Assembly (NCBI RefSeq): GCF_947493865.1
Contig: NZ_CANLTC010000002.1
Span: 124,001-188,000 of the forward strand
Length of the DNA stretch: 64,000 nucleotides
Source of the DNA: an uncultured Halomonas sp.
Lineage (GTDB): Bacteria; Pseudomonadota; Gammaproteobacteria; Pseudomonadales; Halomonadaceae
Direction of reading: 5' to 3'
Shown: positions 1-7,405 of the stretch, one piece after another
Position numbering within the stretch: the stretch's first letter is position 1
Layout of the letters: the number at the start of each line of letters is the position of its first letter
Notes under the pieces: generated by a model
Database searches by the model: none
What the model saw: only the letters and a program-made list of their open reading frames with translations
Told to the model about the DNA's origin: nothing
Translations under genes and position numbers: made by a program

Positions 1-1396
1 CGCGAAAGCCAAGTTGCGGGGAATGATCGTCTCCCCCTCGAAGCGCCGGCGTCGGACACACCGCGACACAGGCCATGCAGAGCGTGCAGGCTGATTCGTC
101 CACATTGATGGTGCCGAACGGGGCGCCAGTGGGTACGGAGGCTCGTTCGGAGCTGGACTGGCCTTGAGTGCCCAGATAGTCGATGACCGCATTGAGGCGA
201 TCGCGCTTGTTGGCTGCCAGGTCGGACTCTTCCCGCGGCATCAGGCAATCAAGACGCGCCGGGGCATCCCGGGCAGTGGGTGACGCATCGATGACAATCA
301 CACGCAGTGGGTCATGGCCGAGGGTGGAAAGTAGCACGCGTGCCTGCTCGAGCTGATCCTTGATGAGTCGGGACAAGCTTTCGGGCAGGCTCGCATGATG
401 CTGAATGCGTACTTCCGCCGCGCCGTCGGCCAGAGCCGCCAGCCAGTGCTCGAGACCGGCAGCACCCAGTTCTTCCAGGGGGACGTCCAGTACATGGGGC
501 GCGGCAGTCGTGGATTCTCCTTCGAGCCAGGTTTGATCGCAAAAACGCACCACCGGCATCGTGCCTCCGGCCTGACGATAAGCGCCGAGCAGGCGCCGCA
601 CGAAGTCGAGCTGGCGCTGGGGCTGCGGCAGCAGGTACTGAATGGCGCCGGTGGGGCAGGCGCTGGTGCAGCTGCCGGCTCCATGACAGAGATAGGGGTC
701 GATCTCGATCCAGGATTCGATACGCTGGGTGACGCTCTTGATGGCGTCCGCGGGGCACACGTCCAGGCAGCGAGTGCAGCCGCTCTTTCCGCGGCCCGCA
801 TGAGCGCAGATGGCATGGTCGATCTGGAAATACTTGGGTTTCTCGAATTCCCCCACGCTATCGGTCAGGGTGGCGAGGGTCTCCTCATAGGCGGGGCTTG
901 CGACATCGATGGCATGATAGCCCGGTGGGAGCAGCTGCAGATCGAGTTGTGCAGGGCTACCCAGATCCAGCACCAGATCGAAGCAATCACGCTGAATGCA
1001 GGCCTGGGCAAGATTGATTGCGGGCGCGTCGTCACGTGTGATCTGCGCATGAAACGCCCCCAGGTGACCACTCAGGCACAGGTGCCGGGTCTGATAACAG
1101 GGCAGCGCTGCGGTGGCATCATAGGCTTGCTCCAGTGCTGCGTCGGAAGCGCCGTCGATCGGTGTCGCGGCGGTGATCAGCAGGGCGATCGAGCCCAGGG
1201 TGCCGGCTTTCTGTAAATGCTGGGCAGCCATCCGCACGTCGCGCTCATTGCCGATGATCAGCAAATGCCCGTGACTCTGATAGCTGATGCTGCTGGGGGC
1301 CAGATTGACCGGCCAGGAGACCTGCGCGTAGGCCGCGTCTTTAGCCGCGCGATCGCGGGACGGATCCAGCGACGCAACGGGAATATGGTTCGCCAT
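1..1396 (-). CDS. 4Fe-4S ferredoxin-type protein of the formate dehydrogenase accessory cluster (partial, C-terminus off window)
   Basis: Translating the minus strand from an ATG at 1396 gives an uninterrupted frame that runs off the left edge after about 465 codons. An in-frame TGA two codons upstream and an AGGTG ribosome site fix the start. The N-terminal ~190 residues carry no motif I recognise. Then come cysteine clusters of ferredoxin type: CTRCLDVCP preceded by another Cys (about residues 200-217), CTSACPTGA (about 240) and, near the window edge, CTLCMACVAVCP. This suggests at least two 4Fe-4S centres for electron transfer. Multi-cluster ferredoxins of this kind sit beside DUF3305, DUF3306 and FdhD in formate dehydrogenase loci of Pseudomonas and Halomonas, and here those three follow. 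The exact electron partner is not visible. Confidence 0.85.
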   Translation of the reverse strand, partial: MANHIPVASLDPSRDRAAKDAAYAQVSWPVNLAPSSISYQSHGHLLIIGNERDVRMAAQHLQKAGTLGSIALLITAATPIDGASDAALEQAYDATAALPCYQTRHLCLSGHLGAFHAQITRDDAPAINLAQACIQRDCFDLVLDLGSPAQLDLQLLPPGYHAIDVASPAYEETLATLTDSVGEFEKPKYFQIDHAICAHAGRGKSGCTRCLDVCPADAIKSVTQRIESWIEIDPYLCHGAGSCTSACPTGAIQYLLPQPQRQLDFVRRLLGAYRQAGGTMPVVRFCDQTWLEGESTTAAPHVLDVPLEELGAAGLEHWLAALADGAAEVRIQHHASLPESLSRLIKDQLEQARVLLSTLGHDPLRVIVIDASPTARDAPARLDCLMPREESDLAANKRDRLNAVIDYLGTQGQSSSERASVPTGAPFGTINVDESACTLCMACVAVCPTPALRGGDDHSPQLGFR

Positions 1397-1590
1397 GTCA
1401 CCTCAGTTCGTTACGGTCTGGAAGATATCGACGAATGATTATTGAGTTTAGATGATCGCCAGATCGAAGCAATCGCCGAAATCTTTTATTTCAATACTAT
1501 AAGCAGGCTTTGGACCTGGCCAGAGGTAGTCAAACTCCCGTAAAAGGGAAGCCGATGGCAGTCTGGCAGTTCATGATGTGCTGGATTGCG

Positions 1591-2271
1591 TCAAACTGGC
1601 CTGTTCGTGGGTCGTACTGGGTCAGTCGCGTCGTCTATATTTTCCTGAGCCACTTCATCAGCGTGATTATCAGGATTCTTGCTTTCACAAGGCGCTGCTT
1701 CGTCACTCGAGGCGTTCGCTTTCTCATCCATGTCGCCTGTTTCCTCCGGGGCAGAAGCTACCGAGGGACTCTCCTCGATGATTTCATCCGCTGGCTCTTC
1801 GGTCTCTTCAGTGAGCTTGCGCATCCAGCTTCTCAACTGCGCCGAGGTCTCGCTGTCGAGCTTGCGCATCTTGGTGAAGTCATGATCGTAATCGTCGAGG
1901 CCATCGCGCACATTGTAATTCTCTGCCGTGAACATGCGACGCAGCGCACGTCGCTTGAGTGCCGGACTGACGCCGTGCTGTAAAAATGCACTGAAATCGC
2001 CCTTTGGCGCAAGCGTGTCCGGATCAGGTAGCTCGGCATCGATATGATCCGCCGGATTATCCAGTTGCGATCGGGCATCTTCCTGTTCCTGCAGGCTCTC
2101 CTTGGCATGTTCTTCTTCCGGTGCCGGCGATAAATCGATGTTCGACGATTCTCTTGCGTCTGACGGCTCAAGCGGCGTCTGGCTCGAAGAGGGGGCAAAT
2201 GCCTGCTGTTCGGGTTGATCTTCGGTTTCCAGGCCACGCTTGCGCCGCGACCAGCGTTCGAAACGACTCAT
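1591..2271 (-). CDS. DUF3306 domain protein
   Basis: A 226-residue protein beginning MSRFERWSRRKRG, the usual opening of DUF3306 proteins. The ATG at 2271 has a GGAGG ribosome site, so the longer in-frame extension upstream is not needed. The middle (about residues 90-160) holds the conserved-looking stretch with FLQHGVSPALKRRALRRMF and YDHDFT. Both ends are acidic and low in complexity, rich in Glu, Asp and Ser, and probably disordered. It overlaps the stop of the upstream DUF3305 gene by four bases, so the two are translationally coupled. The family is known only by its association with molybdenum formate dehydrogenases and FdhD; no biochemical role is established. Confidence 0.8.
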   Translation of the reverse strand: MSRFERWSRRKRGLETEDQPEQQAFAPSSSQTPLEPSDARESSNIDLSPAPEEEHAKESLQEQEDARSQLDNPADHIDAELPDPDTLAPKGDFSAFLQHGVSPALKRRALRRMFTAENYNVRDGLDDYDHDFTKMRKLDSETSAQLRSWMRKLTEETEEPADEIIEESPSVASAPEETGDMDEKANASSDEAAPCESKNPDNHADEVAQENIDDATDPVRPTNRPV

Positions 2272-2714
2272 GCTTGATCCTCCCGGGCGCGGCCGGCGCC
2301 CTTGCGTTTCTTCTTGCGTCCCTCGTCCGGTGCCTCTCCATGACGGGCCAGATAGGCTTCCAACCACACCTGGATAGCCAGGGGCATGGTGGCATCGAGT
2401 ACCAGCCAGTCACCATCCATCCATCCCGCGGCCACTTCCTGGCTGGCGGTGATGGCGTTTGCCTTGCTCTGGTGCTCGCCCTGGTGCTCGCTCTGGTACT
2501 CACTACAGCGCACGAACAGGCGCGGCCTTGCGGAAGAGAGATTATGGCGGTAGGCGAGCCGCTCGGTCATATAAAGCTGCAGTTCGAGCACGTCTGGCCC
2601 CTGGTTCCCGGGCTCCACCCTGGCAACATGCCATTGGGTCATGCTGAAGCCCTTGACCGTGCGCTGAACGGCTTCAAGCTCGAGACTCAGGGTGCGTAGA
2701 CTGCTAGTGGTCAT
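2268..2714 (-). CDS. DUF3305 domain protein
   Basis: A 148-residue soluble protein with the features of DUF3305: a WHVARVEP segment near residue 30, a tyrosine/leucine-rich YMTERLAYRHNLSS segment, and a C-terminal hydrophobic helix followed by a basic tail (GRKKKRKGAGR). The start has an AGGAG site about 10 bases upstream. A short histidine/glutamine/glutamate-rich stretch (EYQSEHQGEHQS, about residues 72-83) comes from a 9-bp near-tandem repeat and looks like a local expansion. It lies directly upstream of the DUF3306 gene with overlapping stop and start. Genomic association points to maturation or assembly of formate dehydrogenase; the molecular function is unknown. Confidence 0.75.
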   Translation of the reverse strand: MTTSSLRTLSLELEAVQRTVKGFSMTQWHVARVEPGNQGPDVLELQLYMTERLAYRHNLSSARPRLFVRCSEYQSEHQGEHQSKANAITASQEVAAGWMDGDWLVLDATMPLAIQVWLEAYLARHGEAPDEGRKKKRKGAGRAREDQA

Positions 2715-2839
2715 GGCATGGGTACTCCTGACGATAACGGCTGACGAGAACGGGCGTGCAACGCCTGGCTGGTCTGAGGGGGATTGTAACCGATATAGTG
2801 CTCAAGCCGCTGCGTGGTCTGGAACCCGTTCATGATCTA

Positions 2840-3105
2840 GGGCCTGTTGAGGTTTCATTCACGGCCGCGCTGGCGCCAGTTTTTATTCGGGGCAAGGCAG
2901 GAGGAGAGAAATTTGGTTATTCCAAATGAACGACGACTAACGCAGCAGCGGATAAAAACTGGCCCAGCCCTTCGGGTTGCGCAGCAAAAAGCGCCATTCT
3001 GCGTTGCGAAACTTGAAAAGGGAATGACCCTTTCCCTGCGCTTCGCGCCTTGACTGACACTTTTTGATGCAGCAACGCGGTTCGCGATGAAACGTCAACA
3101 GGCCC
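2840..3105. repeat. MITE-like element, copy 1 (inverted relative to copies 2 and 3)
   Basis: A 266-bp element bounded by 19-bp inverted repeats, GGGCCTGTTGAGGTTTCAT on the left and the complement with one mismatch (GACG for GAGG) on the right. It is flanked by TA on both sides (2838-2839, 3106-3107), which could be a TA target duplication. No convincing reading frame lies inside. Internal arms (CTGGCGCCAGTTTTTAT near the left end, ATAAAAACTGGCCCAGC in the middle) are near-complementary, so a transcript would fold strongly. Near-identical copies lie at 15348-15612 and 32874-33138, with a solo end at 16740-16805. It fills most of the upstream region of fdhD. Confidence 0.9.
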
Positions 3106-3144
3106 TAGCGAGTTGGCAAACACGTTCTCAGGAGGATGCTGGTC

Positions 3145-4077
3145 ATGAGCTCTATCAGCGTAAGTCAGGCGCGCCTGCCGACGACGGTGGAAATTTCCGT
3201 TATAGATGAATATGGCGAGACTCGGCAACAGGCCATCGCTGCCGAGCGGGCACTGACAGTGTATCTCAATCGTCGCGAGATCGTCACTTTGATGACCTTG
3301 GGCGCCGAACCCGAAGCATTGGTGATCGGCTACCTGCGTAACCAGGGGTTGATTGCTCGACGAGAGGATCTTCAGGCGGTGCAGGTCGATTGGGAGGTGG
3401 AAGCCGCAGCGATCGTCACCCGACATCAACCCGAGGATCTCGACGTGCGGTTGGCTCAGCGCACCGTCACCACCGGCTGCGGCCAGGGCACTGTGTTCGG
3501 GCGTCTGCTCGATGCCGCTTCTCTCAACCCCCTGCCCGAGACCCGTCTGGCACAATCCGTGCTCTATCGGTTGCTCGATAACCTGGGCGCCTACAACGAA
3601 ACCTATCGCAACGCCGGTGCCGTTCACGGCTGCGCCTTGTGTCGTCAGGATCAGGTGCTGGATTTCGTCGAGGATGTAGGCCGGCATAATGCGGTAGATA
3701 CCCTGGCGGGTCGCCAATGGCTATATGCAGATGAAGCGTCCATGGCTGATGCCGGCGGGGCGGACGTCTTCTATACCACTGGGCGCTTGACCTCGGAGAT
3801 GGTGCTCAAGGTGGCCCAGATGGGCATCAGTGTGCTGGTGTCGCGTTCCGGTGTAACCCAAAAAGGCGTCGAGCTGGCTCAGCGTTTCGGTGTGCTGTTG
3901 ATTGCTCGGGCCAAGGGCAAGCATTTTCAGGCCATATACACTGCCGAGCGTTTGATACTGGACAGTCCGCCGCCTCGGCGACCCCATAGCCGGAAGAGCC
4001 ATGAAGGCGCCAGGCAATCAATTTCGTCGTCTCAGGACAAGCCTCTGGATGCATCTGCCCGGGAGAGAGGCTGGTGA
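3145..4077 (+). CDS. fdhD: Formate dehydrogenase accessory sulfurtransferase FdhD (variant cysteine pattern)
   Basis: FdhD passes sulfur from the IscS cysteine desulfurase to the molybdenum cofactor of formate dehydrogenase. This 310-residue protein has the family core TTGCGQGTVFG and the signature EDVGRHNAVDTLAG, and ends with the YTTGRLTSEMVLKVA and VSRSG segments typical of FdhD. ATG at 3145 is preferred because AGGAGG lies nine bases upstream; an earlier ATG at 3136 abuts that site. The usual CxxC of enterobacterial FdhD is here C112-G-Q-G, with the second Cys missing, while a new CxxC (C163, C166 in HGCALCRQ) replaces the usual H-x-A-A-L stretch. The C-terminal ~35 residues are basic and poorly conserved. 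The stop overlaps the GTG of the next gene. Confidence 0.92.
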   Translation: MSSISVSQARLPTTVEISVIDEYGETRQQAIAAERALTVYLNRREIVTLMTLGAEPEALVIGYLRNQGLIARREDLQAVQVDWEVEAAAIVTRHQPEDLDVRLAQRTVTTGCGQGTVFGRLLDAASLNPLPETRLAQSVLYRLLDNLGAYNETYRNAGAVHGCALCRQDQVLDFVEDVGRHNAVDTLAGRQWLYADEASMADAGGADVFYTTGRLTSEMVLKVAQMGISVLVSRSGVTQKGVELAQRFGVLLIARAKGKHFQAIYTAERLILDSPPPRRPHSRKSHEGARQSISSSQDKPLDASARERGW

Positions 4078-5015
4078 GCGAGGCGGATAATCCTTTTCTC
4101 AATGTTCATCAGGTGGCAGAGCTATTGCATCTGAATGAAAAGAAGATCTATCAGCTAGCCAGTGAGGGCGTCTTGCCGGCCACCAAGATTACCGGCAAAT
4201 GGCTCTTTCCCCGTCGGCTGGTGGAGCACTGGATTCTCGAATCCTGTCATCACGGTGTGCTCACGGACCGCTTGATGATTACCGGCAGTGACGATCCATT
4301 GCTGGCTGCCATGGTCATGCGACTCAACCAGCAGCAGCGAGGCCAAGCGTTCTACGGTCATAGCGTGACCGGTACACAGCTGGGCCTGGAACTCCTGTCC
4401 CAGGGTAGGGCGGATGTCTGCGCCATTCACTGGGGGCGCGCCGAGGAGAGCGGGCTGCGTCATCCAGCGCTGATTCGCGGTCATCAAGGCTATCGCCACT
4501 GGGTCCTGGTCCGGTTGTTCCGGCGCAGCCAGGGACTGATCATTCGCAGCGAGGATCGGCATTTGTCTCTGCACCCTAAGGGGCTTACTCAAGGGCTGGC
4601 TCAAGGGCTTTCCGGTGCCAGCAGGCGTTGGGTAATGCGTCAGGAAGGGGCCGGCTCCCAGCGTTTTCTGAAAGAGTGGCTGGCCGGTCAGCAATTGCGT
4701 CTCGAGCAGCTCAACTGCAATGCCATCGCCTATAGTGAAAGGGAGGTTGCCTCGCTGATTGCCCGCAACGAAGCGGATATTGGCCCAGGCACCTTGTCCG
4801 CCGCCAACGAGTTCGGCCTGGGATTCATACCGGTGAGCGAGGAAGCCTTTGATCTGGTCACGCCGCGCAACGTCTATTTTCGTTCCTTGTTGCGCCAGCT
4901 GTTCGATTATATGGACAGTGCCCCTGGTCTCGCCCTGGCGCAATCCCTGGGTGGCTACTCGCTTGAAGAGTGCGGCAAGTTGCTGTGGCGGGGGGATGCG
5001 GTTCAACATGATTGA
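4074..5015 (+). CDS. Helix-turn-helix regulator fused to a periplasmic-binding-protein-like domain
   Basis: A 313-residue one-component regulator. Residues 8-60 form an excisionase/MerR-like winged helix (LNVHQVAELLHLNEKKIYQL, then KITGKWLFPRRLVEHWI). The rest resembles the PBP-like domain found in molybdate- or tungstate-type regulators, with a sensor-like segment around SGASRRWVMRQEGAGSQRFL. It starts with GTG, overlaps the fdhD stop (GTGA) and has a GGGAGAGAGG site, so it is co-translated with fdhD. Context suggests it senses a metal oxyanion or a cofactor-related ligand and controls formate dehydrogenase genes; the ligand is an inference. Confidence 0.8.
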   Translation: MSEADNPFLNVHQVAELLHLNEKKIYQLASEGVLPATKITGKWLFPRRLVEHWILESCHHGVLTDRLMITGSDDPLLAAMVMRLNQQQRGQAFYGHSVTGTQLGLELLSQGRADVCAIHWGRAEESGLRHPALIRGHQGYRHWVLVRLFRRSQGLIIRSEDRHLSLHPKGLTQGLAQGLSGASRRWVMRQEGAGSQRFLKEWLAGQQLRLEQLNCNAIAYSEREVASLIARNEADIGPGTLSAANEFGLGFIPVSEEAFDLVTPRNVYFRSLLRQLFDYMDSAPGLALAQSLGGYSLEECGKLLWRGDAVQHD

Positions 5016-5148
5016 CTTTGGTTGAAGGCAGTTGGAAAACACTTGTATTACGTGAGCTGGCTGATTTAGCGTGGCTTTATCGTTGAATTTATAAAACGAA
5101 GCGCGCTAGAAAAAATCACAAGACCAATACAGTGAGAGGTGAGTGCTA

Positions 5149-6585
5149 ATGACGGATTCAGTGACGGAAAACAAGCTGGCACGTGTGCTGGCGCGCAAGG
5201 ACGTATTGGCGCTTGCCTTCGGCGCCATGATCGGCTGGGGCTGGATCGTTCTGACCGGCAGCTGGATACAGTCCGCGGGAAGCCTGGGGGCGATCACTGC
5301 CTTCGTATTCGGCGGCATCGCCATCGTTCTGGTGGGCCTGACCTACGCGGAGCTTGCTTCCGCCATGCCCCAGGTGGGTGGCGAACACGTCTACAGTTAC
5401 CGGGCGCTGGGTCATTTTGCTTCGTTCATCTGTACCTGGACCATCGTGCTGGGATACGTGAGCGTGGTTTCTTTCGAGGCCGTTGCGTTGCCTACCGTGG
5501 TCGAGCAGCTGTTTCCCGGCTATGCCGTGGGCTATTTATGGACCATTGCCGGTTGGGACGTGACCGCAAGCTGGGTCGCGGTCGGGGTGATCGGTTCGTT
5601 GGTGATGATGTGGATCAACTACGTTGGTATCCGCACTGCGGCGCTGGTACAGAAGGTGGTGACCGTGCTGATTCTGGCGGTAGGCGTCATGTTCATCACC
5701 GGTGCGCTGTTCACCGGCGACAGCGCTACCATGCAGCCACTGTTCAGCGTCGAGAACGGTGTCATCGGCGGTATCATGACGGTATTGATCATGGTGCCGT
5801 TCATGTTTGTCGGCTTCGATGTCATTCCCCAGGCCGCGGAGGAGATCAATCTGCCCTTTCGCGAAATCGGGCGGGTGCTCATGGCCTCCGTCATCCTCGC
5901 GGTGTTCTGGTATGCGCTGATCATTCTGGGCACTTCGTTGATGCTGAACCCCCAGGCACTGGCGAATAGCTCCTTGGCGGTGCCGGATGCCATGCAGGCG
6001 GTCTTCGCCGCACCCTGGGCAGGCAATCTGATGGTACTGGCGGGCATCGCGGGCATCATCACCAGTTGGAACGCCTTTTATATCGGTGGCTCCCGGGCAA
6101 TCTTTGCCTTGGCCCATGCGGGCATGCTGCCCGCTTTCCTGGGCAAGTTGCATCCGCGCTACCGCACGCCGACCAATGCCATCCTGATGATCGGTATCCT
6201 TTCCAGTATCGCGCCGTTCTTCGGTCGCCCAACCATGGTCTGGCTGGTGGATGCGGGCGGGCTGGGCATCGTCGTTGCCTATTTCTTCGTGGCCTTGTCG
6301 TTTGTGGTATTGCGCTATCGGGAACCTGAGCTCAAGCGTCCTTTCATGGTGGCTCAGGGCAAGCTGGTCGGCGGATTGGCCGTCATTCTCTCCTTAGGGA
6401 TGGTGGTGCTGTATCTACCCGGCAGCCCCTCGGCATTGCTGCCGGTGGAATGGGTCGTGTTCGGCGGTTGGATGATCCTCGGGTTGATCATGTATCTCTG
6501 GTCCCGAGCGCGCTATGGGTCGGACTATGCTGCCAAGGTGATGCAGCGGGAGTTGGCAGGGGAGGATCCTTACGCGGGTCGTTGA
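5149..6585 (+). CDS. APC-superfamily amino acid/polyamine permease
   Basis: A 478-residue inner membrane transporter with about 12 hydrophobic segments. The first helix carries the APC substrate/cation motif FGAMIGWGWIVLTG, and the loop after helix 2 has the conserved LTYAELASAMPQVGGEHVYSYRALG. ATG at 5149 is preferred over a GTG six bases earlier because GAGAGGTGAG is then well spaced. The convergent neighbour encodes an XRE-cupin regulator, a class often paired with amino acid or polyamine permeases, so it probably controls this transporter. The substrate cannot be told from sequence. Confidence 0.87.
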   Translation: MTDSVTENKLARVLARKDVLALAFGAMIGWGWIVLTGSWIQSAGSLGAITAFVFGGIAIVLVGLTYAELASAMPQVGGEHVYSYRALGHFASFICTWTIVLGYVSVVSFEAVALPTVVEQLFPGYAVGYLWTIAGWDVTASWVAVGVIGSLVMMWINYVGIRTAALVQKVVTVLILAVGVMFITGALFTGDSATMQPLFSVENGVIGGIMTVLIMVPFMFVGFDVIPQAAEEINLPFREIGRVLMASVILAVFWYALIILGTSLMLNPQALANSSLAVPDAMQAVFAAPWAGNLMVLAGIAGIITSWNAFYIGGSRAIFALAHAGMLPAFLGKLHPRYRTPTNAILMIGILSSIAPFFGRPTMVWLVDAGGLGIVVAYFFVALSFVVLRYREPELKRPFMVAQGKLVGGLAVILSLGMVVLYLPGSPSALLPVEWVVFGGWMILGLIMYLWSRARYGSDYAAKVMQRELAGEDPYAGR

Positions 6586-6599
6586 GCATGGGTGACGGG

Positions 6600-6627
6600 A
6601 AAGCCCTCAAGTGATATTGAGGGCTTT
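6600..6627. terminator. Bidirectional intrinsic terminator between permease and XRE regulator
   Basis: An 11-bp perfect stem (AAAGCCCTCAA / TTGAGGGCTTT) with a 6-base loop, followed by TCTT on the plus strand. It lies between the convergent ends of the permease and the regulator and can serve both. Confidence 0.85.
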
Positions 6628-6642
6628 CTTATGAGCTGCTCG

Positions 6643-7305
6643 TTATGAACAGCTCCGGGCAGCAGCACTTTCCAGCGCAATTTCGGACGAAGTGCACACC
6701 GACAATACCGTGGCGTCCTGCTCGCTGATCGAGACCAGGGCGTGGCCCATGTCGCTGTCAAAGTAGAGGCTGTCGCCCTGTTCCAGGCGCAGAGGTTCGT
6801 AGAACTCGGTAAATAGAAGTACGCAGCCATCAAGAACGATTAGGAATTCCTCGCCATCGTGGCGAACCCATTCGTTGAATTCCCTGAAGTCCCGCGCCCG
6901 CACGATGGTCTTGAACGGGATCATGCGCTTCTGGGCCAGCTGGCAGGACAGCAGTTCATGCTCATAGGTAGGGGTCGGGTGCTGTTGCCCGTCACCACTG
7001 CGAGTCAAGTCGCGCCGGCCCAGGGTATGGGCTTGTGTCTTGGGCGGACTTAGTAGTTGTGGCAGGTCGATTCCCAAACCATTGATGAGCTTCTGTACGG
7101 CAGTGAATGTCGGTGAAATCTGATTGTTCTCGATCTTGGATAGGGTCGAGCGGGCAAGGCCAGTACGCTGACTGACGCTATCCAGGGTCCACCGATTGGC
7201 CAAGCGAATTTCCTTCAGTCGCTCACCCAGGCGCAACGGTTCGACGAAGGGTTTTCGGCCTGAAGCGATACGTAATGCGGCTTCCTGGTCGGTGGTGGCG
7301 GGCAT
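6643..7305 (-). CDS. XRE-family regulator with C-terminal cupin domain
   Basis: A 220-residue transcription regulator. Residues about 25-85 are an XRE helix-turn-helix (LGERLKEIRLANRWTLDSVS, then GLARSTLSKIENNQISPTF). Residues about 125-210 form a small cupin sensor (HDGEEFLIVLDG, LRLEQGDSLYFDSDMGHALVS). The layout matches the PuuR/SutR type of regulators that bind amino acids, polyamines or sulfur compounds. It faces the permease gene across a shared terminator and is probably its regulator or autoregulated. Confidence 0.87.
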   Translation of the reverse strand: MPATTDQEAALRIASGRKPFVEPLRLGERLKEIRLANRWTLDSVSQRTGLARSTLSKIENNQISPTFTAVQKLINGLGIDLPQLLSPPKTQAHTLGRRDLTRSGDGQQHPTPTYEHELLSCQLAQKRMIPFKTIVRARDFREFNEWVRHDGEEFLIVLDGCVLLFTEFYEPLRLEQGDSLYFDSDMGHALVSISEQDATVLSVCTSSEIALESAAARSCS

Positions 7306-7405
7306 GACAAGTTCACTATAGGAAACAAAGTTTCCTGGATTCTAGCATACCTCCTGCCTCGGGCGTTCTCCGAGATTTCGTGGTCTCCAGGCTTGCCGCC
7401 GGAAC

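Noticed and set aside
395..1438. Long plus-strand open frames at the left edge
   Set aside because: They mirror the minus-strand 4Fe-4S gene, which has clear cysteine motifs, a ribosome site and an open frame to the window edge; the plus frames show no family features.
2847..3717. Protein-like frame running through MITE copy 1 into the antisense of fdhD
   Set aside because: It depends on fdhD antisense sequence, and the same element elsewhere gives unrelated frames; the element appears noncoding.
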